Shown: positions 1 to 12,262 of the stretch, in pieces
How positions within the stretch are numbered: the first letter of the stretch is position 1
Layout of the letters: every line of letters begins with the position of its first letter
From: Mya arenaria
Taxonomy: Eukaryota; Mollusca; Bivalvia; Myida; Myidae
Direction: 5' to 3'
NCBI RefSeq assembly: GCF_026914265.1
Contig: NC_069123.1
Location: 49,112,949-49,176,948 of the forward strand
DNA length: 64,000 nt
Notes under the pieces: model-generated
The model's database searches: none
Told to the model about the DNA's origin: nothing
Seen by the model: only the letters and a program-made list of their open reading frames with translations
Position numbers and translations under genes: made by a program

Positions 1-184
1 GTGGTATTCATAGACTCTCATTCAACCTAACTACTATTTTAAAATGTTTTTATTGTGTTCAAAATGTTTCTAGTCAATTAAATGACATTAAATGTCAATT
101 AAGTAATTCAATTAAATTAATTTGAAACCTACAGGCACAACTGAAGCTAGAAACTCTCACTTTACAGACACACCAATACTGTAC

Positions 185-2547
185 CTGAGGTTTGGTGGCC
201 AGTCAGTTGTAGCTGCCATCTGTGCTTTGGCCTCTGCCTCACTGATGCTTTTCCCCTCAGTTTGTTTAGGTTCTGTGAGTGACGTAGGGGGCTGCTCTTG
301 TGCCTCAGTGTTGGAGTTGTTCTTGCGACTGTTCCAAGGACTTTGGTTTTCAAAATTGTGCTGCCTTTCTGTGTAGTCCATACTGCCATTAGGAAAATCA
401 AACGGCTGTCCACCACCAGCAAATCTTGGCCTTTCCTGTGGGACCTGGGGACGGAATGGAGGGGTTCTGTTAGGTTGACCCCCGGTAAACCTTGGTCTTT
501 CTTCATGCCCTGACTTACCATTCATATTTCCATTCTGCTCAAACTGTTGTATCTTGCTTCGCTTGGGAATATTAAACCTTATGCCGCCAGCATTTGGATT
601 TTGTTCTACAATGAAAAAGTGACATGAAAATGCTATAATGCCTTCATAATTATGCTTTCTACACCTTTTTTTATTTTAAAAGAAGAGCTTTATAGTAAAA
701 AAAAGAAAATTCAAAACCTGCACCTGCTTATGCTTTCCACTACTGGAGGAATAAAACGTATCTACTATCATGAGCATTCAACAATTTTTGTAACCTGATG
801 GACTAACTGAATTAGCATTAGTGTCTGACCCTGACAGAAAGGAAAATAATAAATAACTATTGGGCGGTACATATTATAAGTACTTGGTATTGAAATTATG
901 AAATAACCATTTTCACTTACGCATATTTCTTGGTGGAAAGAAAGGTCGATGCTGGCCTGGCATGAACCTAGGATTAAATCCTTGAGACTGGTCTGGTGGA
1001 CAATCATTGCCAAATGGTGGTGGTGGACCTCGGAATCCGGGCTGTAACAAACAAGCATTCAAAGTCATCAACTAAACAGTCAAAGTCATAATTTTTTAAT
1101 TCTATTAATATCAGAACTAGATTTAAACATCATTTTATCAAAAAGTTAGATGAGCATGACTGTTTTCAATATTAAAAAGTCAATATTTTTAACTTTTGTG
1201 AAGATCAAATCCATGCCCTGATGCTCTACCAACAGACAATCTACTGTGTCGCTATAAAAGCAAGCTCATTAGCAAGACAATACGATTGCTATATAATTAT
1301 ATCTTATCTTTAAACACATAAAAAATTGTTGACCAAATTGGTTGGTAAAATGCATCTTTAAAATGGTTACTCTTGGAAAATTCTGTGGAGGCATTCCATA
1401 GCCAGGTGGACCACCTCCAAACGGCCTGAAAATAATAACACAGAGCTCTGTATCACTGTACGATTAAAACATATTTATTGAATTTATAACATTAACTCTA
1501 TACTACTTAAACTATATAAACAGACAGAAAATATTTCAAAATCAATAGTACTTTATATACATCAGTTGAATTAATGAACTTGAGTGTTTAACAAGTGACA
1601 TGCATTTCAATCACTAAAGAAAAAACTTCCAAGCTCATTGCATTTCAATCACTAAAGAAAAAACTTCCAAGATGAGCTATCAAAATCAGATTTTTTGATG
1701 AACAAGTTAGAAACTAGTCCTGCTATATGAAATTCAAAAATCAAAATTTGAACATGCCCTAAAAACATTTTACCAGTGAAGGACTCATCATATAGCAAGT
1801 TTGAGCATTGAGATGACAATAAAAGCTATTCGTTTTCTAATTCAGTTAAACTAATTCATCAAAATTTTGACTTAAATGTGAAGAGAGAGCTGTAAGAGAG
1901 TCCCTTATTGAACTTAATTTGAATGTTGCTGCAGTCCTAAGTAGGTGAAATTTTAGACCAATGTTTTATTTTTATTTGTTTTAGTAGTGCGTTGAACCTG
2001 CGTCCCCCGGATAACAGTCAAATGTGTAACAACTTGACCAAAGATCCGCCACAACGTGACACTATGTGAAATAACGACTCTAATGACTAATTCAATCCAG
2101 TTTAGATCACTGTCAGGTATATATTGAACAATTTTGTCATTTTTATTCAACATCGCTGCATAATATTACTTTAAATTCTTTTGCCCAGTGTTAAAAAGTA
2201 GAGTTGTAGCGTTACCGGGGTACATAAGAAATGTCAAAATAATAAGAAGTATTCCTGATAGCTCATTATTGTAGCTAAGTAGCTGACAAGCCTGTAAATG
2301 TTATGAACGAAGAAACACATTGACAAAAAACATACGGTGGTCTGGGACCGAACGACTGTTTGTAGTTATTCAGCTGATGATAATACATCTCTTGTGGGCT
2401 CATAGTACTGGCATTATTCATCACATTTCCACTGCTATCTCCCTGGTCATGATTGTTTTGTCCTTTCTGTGGGGACACAGCTTCCAGTGCCTTTCTGGCA
2501 TTTTCCCACATTGGGTTCTCGTACACAGAGTTATCTGCCTCACTCAT
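185..2547 (-). CDS. leng8: LENG8-like (SAC3-family) protein, N-terminal part, gene continues off the left edge
   Basis: Four coding exons read on the minus strand: 2547-2336, 1425-1371, 1041-921 and 605-185, all with GT/AG borders and compatible phases, giving about 269 residues. The start MSEADNSVYENPMWENARKA resembles the LENG8 N-terminal ENPEWEKARQAL block. A Pro/Gly/Gln-rich stretch follows, then GGIRFNIPKR, which matches the conserved GGLKFNIQKR of LENG8, and near the end DWPPNLR, matching the DWPQDMKEYV block. LENG8 proteins are nuclear, mRNA-export/processing-associated and carry a SAC3/GANP domain further C-terminal; that domain lies outside this window. The upstream flank has an acceptor (AG at 2560-2561), so a non-coding first exon is likely. 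The last visible exon ends at a CTCAG|GTACAG donor. Family assignment is from remembered motifs; exon borders are by eye. Confidence 0.8.
1602..1673. repeat. 37-bp tandem duplication in LENG8-like intron
   Basis: A block beginning GCATTTCAATCACTAAAG is present twice in direct orientation, nearly without change. It lies between coding exons 1 and 2 of the LENG8-like gene. Confidence 0.7.
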
Positions 2548-3029
2548 TATGTCCCGATTCTAAAACAAAAATATCAAGCATGTTTTTACGAACAGTTAAT
2601 TCAGAATTAGTTCATATAATAATATATTGTGGCAAGAAACGGACAGTGTCAAAAACAAAACAAAAATCATTAAAAAAATGGCGATTTTCAATCTAATAAA
2701 AATTTCAATAATATTCTCTATTTTGATCATCAATACAAGGGCAGAGTAATATAAAACATGTTAGAGTTTGTTATTCAAACGATAACATACATTGATATCT
2801 AGAAGCACCATGTGAGAGTTATAAAATACTTTAGTTGCGCTCTTGTGCGTTCCAAATTCTCAACTTCTCTTCTTCCGTCAATATTTAGACTGTATCACTA
2901 AAGTCAAGCATATTTATCATTTTTATGACACAGTCTACACAGTGCGCGCATTCTGGGATATATAACTCGGTTAACTTCGTTCCTTTCCGTAAAAATACAC
3001 TGTTCGGAATAGTAAACGCAAAAACTAGA
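2548..3029 (-). promoter_or_regulatory. 5' flank and probable leader intron of the LENG8-like gene
   Basis: A TTTTGTTTTAG acceptor lies 13 bases upstream of the chosen ATG, so the leader is spliced. The start of transcription is probably between about 2850 and 3000, but I see no TATA box or other firm promoter element. A 30-base AT-rich stretch and no other gene are visible. Confidence 0.35.
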
Positions 3030-3045
3030 ACCTTGCGGGCACTTG

Positions 3046-3337
3046 TCCGCCCGGTTAGCTCAGTCGGTAGAGAGTTGGACTGTTAATCGGACATCCCGGG
3101 TTCGATTCCCGGGCGGACTAGGTTACTTCTGTTGTGATTGGTTAGGAAATTCTTTCTGCGACCATTCGCACTGTACCACTGCCCCTGGCATGTACAGAAG
3201 TTGTCAGTTCATTGCAGAAGTGAAGGCACCTAGTACTGGTTCACCGCCCAGGATAGTTGTGCGGTGGTTGAACTGTCACTCTGGGACCCTTCAATGTGCT
3301 CACGCCGGGACCCGGAGTATAAACTACTAACACCACC
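3046..3337 (+). mobile_element. tRNA-headed SINE, complete, with 16-bp target-site duplication
   Basis: The head (about 3046-3118) folds like a tRNA, with an A-box-like TTAGCTCAGTCGG, a GTT-containing anticodon loop and a B-box GGTTCGATTCC. It most resembles tRNA-Lys/Asn heads. It runs into a 220-bp body with no tRNA end, and a short CAC-rich tail (about 3330-3337). The element is bounded by the same 16 bases, ACCTTGCGGGCACTTG, at 3030-3045 and 3338-3353, which marks a target-site duplication and so retrotransposition. Bivalve SINEs with a tRNA head and conserved body are known; I cannot name the family. The tRNA-like head is therefore part of a SINE, not a tRNA gene. Confidence 0.85.
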
Positions 3338-3353
3338 ACCTTGCGGGCACTTG

Positions 3354-3660
3354 GAAAGATATCGGACAAAGAGACCCAAATCAGAACCGGCAGCCCAATC
3401 AACTAGAAGGCACATTTTCCGGCACTTTCTGCCGTTTTTGCCACTCAGATTTCTACAGGCAACGAATTTCCTTCGTATTTTCCTCAGGCACCCGCTTCTG
3501 GAACCAATTCCACGAAGAAGTTGCCGCTTTAGGTCAGACCAAGGAGGCAAGGTTTAGGGATGGGCTCATATCCTTTCTTCTCCTTTTTAACTTTCTGCTT
3601 CTTCAGCACCTCCTCTTCCCCCGAGAAGCTAGATTTGCAGTTATAGGTCAATCTTAACAT
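3354..3660 (-). other. Unrecognised coding-like fragment, no intact frame
   Basis: On the minus strand one frame reads a lysine-rich run (EEVLKKQKVKKEKKGYEPIP) at about 3540-3625. Another frame is open from 3550 down into the SINE for about 65 residues rich in Arg/Lys. No splice structure or family is evident. It may be a decayed processed copy of a basic (perhaps ribosomal) protein gene or chance. The downstream SINE inserted into this stretch. Confidence 0.2.
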
Positions 3661-3667
3661 ATTTAAC

Positions 3668-3790
3668 GTGTAGTTTTGCTGTTGTTGTTGTTGTTTGTTG
3701 TTTTGTGTGTGTGTGTTTTTTGAGTTGTTGTTTTTTGGGGTTTTTTGGGGGGGGGTTTTTTTGGGGGGGGGGGGTAGAGGGGTGGGCGGG
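3668..3790 (+). repeat. G/T homopolymer-rich low-complexity tract
   Basis: TTG repeats, a (TG)n run and then runs of 7 to 11 G alternating with T runs. Several G-runs lie close enough together for quadruplex formation. Sequencing or assembly errors are likely here. Confidence 0.8.
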
Positions 3791-4601
3791 TTAAACCGGG
3801 GTTGTATGATAATGACAGTCCACAGACACCTAAACGCAGAGCGCCTACTTTATTTGTATTCATGTAAGCAAGGGTCAGCTGTTTGGCTTTGCATCATACA
3901 CCCAGGCCCCATTATCACGAACAAACTATGACATTATTAAAATTACTAATGTTTTCTATTTTTAAAAGCACATTCTCACATGCATTCTGTTGATTAACAT
4001 TTATGTTGCAATATTCTAAAAAATCTACAACACAAAATGTACTATTCCAAATCGAATGTTGTGTTGGCAAAGTTACAGTGGGAAAGTTTGGAATTTTTTA
4101 CCAGAAGAAATACGTAAGTCTAACACGGAAAAGACATTTAAAACCCGCTGTAAAAAGTTATATTTACATCATCAATCGCAAAATCCGTTGTAAAAATTAA
4201 ATGCATAATTCCATGCATACCACAGGTATAGTTTATATGTATGTATTTGTTGAGTAAGGTGTTAAATAAATGTGTGACTGTCCTACTTACTCAATTAAAC
4301 AATTTTGATGAGTTTTCTTGTTAACATTTAGGTACAAATTGATGTATTATTAAGCATTGATGTGTTAAATGAATGTATTATATTCATGTTTCTTTATGTT
4401 TTCATATTACATTTTAATACGTACCTTTCTGAAATCCCATTCTAAGCATTTTTACATGTTAAAACGATCATTAATTCTAATTATAGGCCATGACGAAAAA
4501 ATGTAATAATGCTTTTTTAACAATATGTATTTTTGCGGTATTGTTCAAAATGTGTTTTTCACATTTGTGTTTTGAGTATTAATTATTTGCATCACATCTT
4601 A
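3791..4601. other. AT-rich intergenic sequence, no gene seen
   Basis: Neither strand has a convincing reading frame, RNA fold or repeat. Short open frames of 60-80 codons have no recognisable content. Confidence 0.5.
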
Positions 4602-4724
4602 TTTAGTGTGTGTGTGTGTGTGTCTGTGTATGTTCTTTCAGAAGGCCGCATTGTAAATAAGACGTGTGTTATGTTTTTCATAATATGATGCCTATGTCTT
4701 AATGTGTTACCTTCTATAAATAAA

Positions 4725-4756
<32 letters not shown>
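4602..4756 (+). repeat. (TG)n and (ATT)n microsatellites
   Basis: A GTGTGT run at about 4606-4622 and an uninterrupted ATT run at about 4726-4754, which directly abuts the minisatellite to the right. Confidence 0.85.
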
Positions 4757-5727
4757 GACCATGGGCATTGGGCATTTAAAAGTGAATGTCGTGCTGGCAT
4801 TAAAAAGTGAGTGTTGTGCTAGCACGACATTGGAGATTCAAAAGTGAAAGTCGTTCTGGCACGCCATTGAACATTAGGTTTTCTAGGTTTTTATTTTAAA
4901 TCGAATGTTGTGCTGGCACGACATTTGACATTTAAAATCGAATGTTGTTCTGGCACGACATTTGACATTTAAAATCGAATGTTGTTCTGGCACGACATTG
5001 AATATTCAAAAATGAATGTCGTGCTGGCCCGACAATGGACATTCAAAAATGAATGTTGTGCAGACACGACATTGGACATTCAAAATCAAATGTTGTGCTG
5101 GCACTACATTGGACATTCAAAAGTGAATGTTGTGCTAGCACGACATTGGACATTCAAAAGTGAATGTCGTCCTGGCACGACATTGGACATTCAAAAGCAA
5201 ATGTTGGGCTGGCACGACATTGGACATTCAAAAGCAAATGTGCTGGCACGATATTGGAGATTAAAAAGTGAATGTTGTGCTGGCACGACATTTGACATTG
5301 CTAGCACGACACTCATATTTAAATGTCCAATGTCCAATGTCGTACTACATTCACTTTTCAATGTCCAATGTCCAATGTCGTGCTAGCACGGCTTTCATTT
5401 CTTAATGTCCAATGTCCAATGTCGTGCCACCAGCACGACTTTTATTTTTGAATGTCCAATGCCCAAATTCGTGACATTCATTTTTTAGTATCCATCGACG
5501 TGCCAGCAGGACTTTCATTTTTGAATGTCCAATGTCGTGCCAGCACGACTTTCATTTTTGAATGTCCAAAGTCCAATGCCGTGCCAGCACGACATTAATT
5601 TTTGAATGTCTAATGTCCAATGCCGTGCTAGCACGACTTTCATTTTTGAATGTCCAATGCCCAATGTCGTGCCAGCACGACTTTCATTTTTGAATGTCCT
5701 ATGTTTAGCTAACTTCACACAGCTATT
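4757..5727. repeat. Palindromic minisatellite (35-44 bp units, two opposed arms), relic of the element at 45121-48772
   Basis: From about 4757 to 5290, units containing GACATTGGACATTCAAAA and GTGCTGGCACGAC run in the plus direction. From about 5300 to 5700 the same unit runs reversed, so the two arms form a large inverted repeat with its centre near 5300. The right edge reads ATGTTTAGCTAACTTCACAC, identical to the right terminus of the 45-kb element, ending at 5727. The matching left terminus is missing; the array there merges into an ATT microsatellite. It is best read as an old copy lacking the unique interior and the left end. Open frames across it are repeat by-products. Confidence 0.85.
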
Positions 5728-6300
5728 TTTGCTCTCAAATTGTCTATTTATAAAATATTGACCAATTTTTTCAACGTAATGATTGAGAGAATGCGATTTT
5801 AAAAAGGGTAAAACATTTGACATTTTGAATCATATGATGCTGTAATTTGATAGAAAGAGTTGAGACTGAGATTGAGATTTGACTGGAGTATTTTCGTGAT
5901 AATGGGGCGTGGTGTCTGTGTGTCAGTCTAGCCAATGTACAGTACTCAAACATACCAAAGTTCTGAGATTGCCGTCTCCAACATTTAAAAAGCAATGAGC
6001 TTAGCATTAAATACTTCTCGAATACGGCTTTTCAAATCTGACAAATACACACAGGGCAATATAACAATAGTTTATTTACATACATGAAATGAATGTGGAA
6101 TGTGAACAAATAATGCAGTGATGATAATTAATAAACTACGGTCAGCATTGCCTGATTTTCATTTACATGACTACTGCATGGATATGTACGAATACAGCTT
6201 TCAAAGATAGTGGTGTTATCATGAAATTGGCTAAAATATTACTTGAACAACAATTATAGAATATTTGTTTACTATGACATTTTACGACAAAGTCATTAAA
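5728..6300 (-). other. Intergenic / probable end of the OGFOD3 3' untranslated region
   Basis: No coding sequence seen. Transcription of OGFOD3 on the minus strand would read into this stretch, where a polyadenylation hexamer is found. Confidence 0.35.
6071..6076 (-). terminator. Candidate polyadenylation signal AATAAA for OGFOD3
   Basis: The minus strand reads AATAAA about 1 kb past the OGFOD3 stop. If it is used, the 3' untranslated region contains the mobile element at 6301-6929. I see no nearer perfect hexamer. Confidence 0.3.
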
Positions 6301-6929
6301 AACAAGAGATGTTAGTGAAACATTTATGCCCCCTTGGGAGCCAAATTGTTAGTAGGATTTGGACACTTAAATAAAATATGGACAATCAGAAAACCTTTTT
6401 TCAGCTTACAGTCACACTGACCTTGACCTTTGACCCACTGACCTCAAAATCAATAGGGTTCATCTGCTGGTCATGACCAATAAGCCTACCTAGTATGAGG
6501 TCCCTGGGTCAAAGCGTTCTCAAGTTATTGATCGGAAACCGTTTTTCATGTTAAGGTCACACTGACCTTGACCTTTGACCCACTGACCTCAAAATCAATA
6601 GGGTTCATCTGCTGGTCATGACCAATACACCTACCAAGTATGAGGTCCCTGGGTCAAAGCGTTCTCAAGTTATTGATCGGAAACCGTTTTTCATGTAAAG
6701 GTCACACTGACCTTGACCTTTGACCCACTGACCTCAAAATCAATAGGGTTCATCTGCTGGTGATGACCAATACACATACCAAGTATGAGGTCCCTTGGTC
6801 AAAGCGTTCTCAAGTTATTGATCGGAAACCATTTGGTATTCCGACCGACCGACAGACAGACCGACCGACCGACCGACATGTGCAAAACAATATACCCCAC
6901 TTTTTTCAAAAGGGGGCATAATAACGTAA
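6301..6929 (+). mobile_element. Non-autonomous AACAAGAG element with three 145-bp internal repeats
   Basis: It begins AACAAGAGATGTT, passes TTATGCCCCCTT, and ends with CCCC...AAAAGGGGGCATAA. The interior holds three copies of a 145-bp unit (near 6396, 6543 and 6688), each with TGACCTTGACCTTTGACCC, then a (GACC)n tract and GTGCAAAACAATATACCCC. The architecture is shared with 8237-10353. It has no coding capacity. The superfamily is unknown to me. Confidence 0.75.
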
Positions 6930-7071
6930 CGTTACTGACACAAACATTCATGTATGCTACGGAGATGTAAAGCTCTTTTCGTATCAGACAGAAATGTTTC
7001 CTTAATAACTGACTGCCATGGCACCATAGTTCCACAGCACTCCACGACATGACATGTGACGGTGGACGGGG

Positions 7072-10000
7072 CTATCTGACGTTAGGGTCAGCTATCGCCA
7101 TGGAGGGGTCACACGTGAATGAGATGGTGACTGCGTACCGCACACCGGATGTCAACTTCTCGACGTAATGCACGTTCTCTGACCCAGACGTGAAAAACGA
7201 CACACGACCTAATCTGGGCTCCACTGTCATATTGTGTCCCTGGTCAGTGAAAATAAAACGTCCCCCCGTGAAGTCCGTGCCGTACGTCGTCAGATAGAGC
7301 AACGACGTGTAGAAGAATGAGCCGTACGTCACCTGTAATAAGCACCATGGGGTTGGTCAACGTCGTATTTATTTACAAGTTGTATCAAACATAATAACTG
7401 CGAGTTAATGAAACAAACAGTCAACTCAACGGATATTGTGGAAACAATTAAGCTTCTGAACGTACACGATGATAACGTTTTATTTTACAATACTTATTTT
7501 GTTTTTTAAATATTCCTTTACTTCATTTTATTTTACAATACTTATTTTGTTTTAAAATATTCCTTAACTTCAACTTAATGTAAAGCAATACGTTAACTAT
7601 TTTAATAAGACTAAGGTTTAGAAATATACCAGTATATATAATACCCTGTCAATATGCGGATGCCAGTATTCATCGTGCATAGTTTTCGCCTCGCTCGTGT
7701 TCATGCGTGAGAAAAATGTTGGTTTCGTCAAAAAGAGTGACGTCAATGGCACGTGGAAATGTTCGGCGATGGCACGGTGGATTTTGTCCTTCACCCGCCT
7801 GTAGAAAGACACCTTACATGAATAAATATCATACACATTGTTTTCATATTGCAGAGAAAACAAAAATAATTAACATGAGCATCGAAACAATGCGAGAAGT
7901 GTGACCATTGACGGAATGGCGATATAATACCTCCGTGGGTTAGAGTTTAACAAGAGGCCCAAAAGGGCCTATGCTCTACTGGCATGGCTCTTGTGGTCAT
8001 TTTCAATCCAGAGCATGTACGTTTGAGTAATAGGCAACAAATATATAGTTCACTTTTAGTGTTTGGGTTAGCTGAAAACGTTGAACGTTCAACATCTGAG
8101 GACAGGAAGTGTTGTAAGCAGATTAGTTGCATGAACTATTTTAATATGTGCCAAGTAAAGGTAATCTGAGGGTTAAAAAAATCTGCTTTCATAACTGTAC
8201 TCATGGTCAAAATTTCATTTCTGTAGCTTTAAAAATAACAAGAGATGTTTGTCAAACATTATGCCCCCCCCCCTCCCCCCCTGAGCACCATGTTGTCAGG
8301 ATTATATGGACAATTGAATGAAATATGCATGGACCGAAATGACAGCTGATTTGTTGCCGTTAAGGCAGTTTTAAGATTATGACCATTAAAGTGTGAGGAT
8401 AGAGTGTGGTATGACCATGACCTTTGACTCTATGAACTCAAAATCCATCAGCTGGTCACCAGAAACCTAAATGTCAAGTTCGAGGGCCATGGGTGCAGGC
8501 ATTGTCAAGTTATCACACAGACAAGTTTTTTTCGTTCAAGGTCACTGTGACCTTGACATTTGACCCAATGACCCCTTAAATCATAAGGGGTCATCTACAA
8601 GTCAGATGCAACTCCAAGTCAAGTTTGAAGGCCATGGGTTCAGGCATTGTTGAGTTATCACTCGGACAACCTGTTACCATTCAAGACCACTGTGACCTTG
8701 ACCTTTGGCTCTATGAATCCTAAAATCAAAAAGGGTGATCTACTGGTCAGGCTTAACATCCATGTCAAGTTTAATGATCATAGGTTCAGGCATTGTTGAA
8801 ATATCAGTGGGAGAAGATTTGTTAACTTTTTTGCGTTAAAGGTTACTGTGACATTGACCTTGGCCTGATGACCCCCGAAGTCGATAGGGGTCATCTACTG
8901 GGCAGGCCCAACCTTCATGTCAAGTTTGATGACCATAGGTCCAGGAATTGTCAAGGTCCCTTTCAAGGTCACTGTGACCTTGACCTTTGACCCCTAAAAT
9001 CAATAGGGGTCATCTACTGGTCAGGCCCAACCTCCATGTCAAGTTTGAGGGCCATGGGTGCAGGCATTGTCGAGTTATCACTCGGATAACCTTTTACCAT
9101 TCCAGGTCACTGTGACCTTGACCTATAGCCCAATGACCCCTAAAATCAATAGGGACCATCTTCTGGCCAGGCCCAACCTCCAAGTCAAGTTTGAGGGCCA
9201 TGGGTGCAGACATTGTCGAGTTATCACTCGGACAACCTTTTACCATTCCAGGTCACTGTGACCTTGACCTTTGGCCAGATGACCCCCAAAAACCATAGGG
9301 GTCCTCTCCTGGTTAGGCTAATTATCCAAGTCAAGTTTGAGGGCCATGGGTGCAGGCATTGTCAAGTTATCACACGGAAAACCTTTAACCATTCAAGGTG
9401 ACTGTGACCTTGACCTTTGGCCCGATGACCCCCCAAAACAATAGGGGTCTTCTACTGGTCAGGCCCAACCTCCAATTCAATTATGAGGGCCATGGGTGCA
9501 GGCATTGTCGAATTATCACTCGGACAACCTTTTACCATTCAAGGTCACTGTGACTTTGACCTTTGACCCGATGACCCCCAAAAACAATAGGGGTCATCTA
9601 CTGGTCAGGCCCAACCTCCAGTTCAATTATGAGGGCCATGGGTGCCGGCATTGTTGAGTTATCACTCGGACAACCTTTTACCATTCAAGGTGACTGTGAC
9701 CTTGACCTTTGGCCCGATGACCCACAAAAACAATAGGGGTCATGTACTGGTCAGGCCCAACCTCCAATTCAATAAAGAGGGCCATGGGTGCCGGCATTAT
9801 TGAGTTATCACTCGGACAGCCTTTTACCATTCAAGGTCACTGTGAACTTGACCTTTGACCCGATGAGCCCCAAAAACAATAGGGGTCAGCTACTAGTCAG
9901 GCCCAACCTCCAAGTTAAGTTTGAGGGCCATGGGTGCAGGCATTGTCAAGTTATCACTCGGACAACCTTTTACCATTGAAGGTCACTGTGACCTTGACCT

Positions 10001-12192
10001 TTGGCCTGATGATCCCCCAGAACAATAGGGGTCAACTACTGGTCAGGCCCAACCTCCATGTCAGGTTTGAGGGCCATGGGTGCCGGCATTGTTGAGTTAT
10101 CACTCTGAAAAGCTTTAAAATTATTTTACCATTAAAGGTCATTGTGACCTTGACCTTTAACCCGATGACCCCCAAAATCAATAGGGGTCATCTACTGGTC
10201 AGGCCCAACCTTCATATTAAGTTTGATGACCATACGTCCAGGAATTGTTGAGTTATCACTCGGACAAGCTTTGGTCTACCGACGGACCGACCGACCTACC
10301 GACCGACATGCCTGTGCAAAGCAATATACCCCTCTTCTTCGAAGGGGGGCATAAAAAGTCGGTCAAATTCAAGGACATCCGAGGACAACATTAATGCTTG
10401 TTTGCAAAACTCTTCAGATGGTCGAAATTTCATTACTGTAGCTTTAAAAATTAATAAGTAAGTCAAAAGGGTTAGGGCCAGCTTTTGTCCAAGGGGCATT
10501 ATTTCAAATGTTTTCAATTGCATCATATTATGCACCACAGCAAATATCAAAGGTATGGGCCTTGTGGTTTGAAACAAGAAGATTTTAAAAATATTTCTTA
10601 AATAAGTCTCTAGGAAAATTGTGACACCCAGGGCAGTGCCAGTTTTGACCCAATGGGCATAATTTGAACAACCATGGTAGTGGACCACTAAATAAAGCCT
10701 TGTTCAAAATAGCAAGGATTTGCATAGCGGTTTCAGTTTTTAACATTTCCCAATTTAGGGGGGGGGGGGGGTCCGTCCCCCGTCCCTTACAAAGAAAAGA
10801 GAACTCTTCCCTGGGCCTCCGCCAATGTCGCCGAGGTAGTTTGCATTTGCCGCACTGGTCCCTTGCGGGACAATCTCCGTGGGGGTGGGGGAGGGGGGCA
10901 GTAATGACCCCAGGGGCATGATTTGAACAAACCTTCACAAGCAATTGTGACTATACATGTAAACTTGGCTAAAAATAGACTTTGCTCATGTAGACTTGGC
11001 TAAAAATAGACTTAGCTTAAAATAGCATTTTTTATACTTTCAAGACCCATAATCCAGGCATGCATGGGCAGATCTGGCTGGTTTTCAAAAAGAACCGAGT
11101 TCAAATGGATATCTAAATACTGTACAAGTTTCATCGAGATACAATCAAAACTGAAGACTATATCATGTTAACAAGCAATTGTTTACAGACAAATTGATTT
11201 TTTAATACTTTAAAGGCCCATAATCTAGGCATGCATGGTCGGATCTGGCTGGTTTTCGAAAGAAACCGAGCTCTAATGGATATCTAGATACTGTACAAGT
11301 TTCATCGAGATACAATCAAAACTGAAGACTGTATCGTGTTCACAAGCAATTGTTTACAGACGCACGAACGCACGGACGCACGGATATCCCCCGCCATTAT
11401 TAATTAGTATATTTTGCAACCTGACTGGTACGTCTGACCAAAATTGTACACAACCACTGGTCAAGAGTGGGAATATAGGAAATACAAGTTGTTTGATCGG
11501 TAACCTAAATATTTTTGGATATATAAACATATTATAAAAGGATATTTTTTTAAGTTCTTCATATTGTGTGTTTTGAAGGTAAGATCAATATCAAGGTTAT
11601 TTTGGCTAAAAAAGAAGGAAAATGGGTCGTTGAGCATGTGTACTCTGACCTTTAAATGTCTCGTGTGACCTTGACTTTTGAGGTATGGACCCGGGTCAAG
11701 GTCATTGCACATCGTCTCAATGAGAACAACATTTGTACCAAGTAATATGGTAATCCATAAATCTATAAGTAAGTTATAGCGCGGACTTGAGCATGTGTAC
11801 TCTGGCCTTTAAATGTCTCGTGTGACCTTGACCTTTGAGGTATGGACCCGGGTCAAGGTCACTGCACATCGTCTCAATGAGGTCAACATTTGTACCAAGT
11901 AATATGGTAATCCTTCCATGCAAAAGTAAGTTATAACGCGGACATGAGCATGTGTACTCTGTCCTTTTAATGTCTCGTGTGACCTTGATCTTTGAGGTAT
12001 GGACCCGGGTTAAGGTCACTGCACATCGTCTCAATGAGGACAACATTTATACCAAGTAATATGGTAATTCATCCATGCATAAGTAAGTTAAGTAAGTTAT
12101 AGCGCGGACACGAAATGTTACAGCCAGACGGACAGACTGACAGACGGACGAAGTGCATTCCTATAATCCCCTCCCACACCATGGCAGGGGAA

Positions 12193-12262
<70 letters not shown>

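Noticed and set aside
3046-3118. tRNA-Asn/Lys gene
   Set aside because: The tRNA-like fold continues into a SINE body and the whole unit is bounded by a 16-bp target duplication; no Pol III terminator follows the tRNA-like part.
6301-6929. Cut-and-paste element with TATGCCCCC terminal inverted repeats and TA duplication
   Set aside because: The TATGCCCC motif near the left is inside the AACAAGAG end, and related elements have a hairpin at one end only. The apparent inverted repeat may be part of that asymmetry, so the superfamily was left open.
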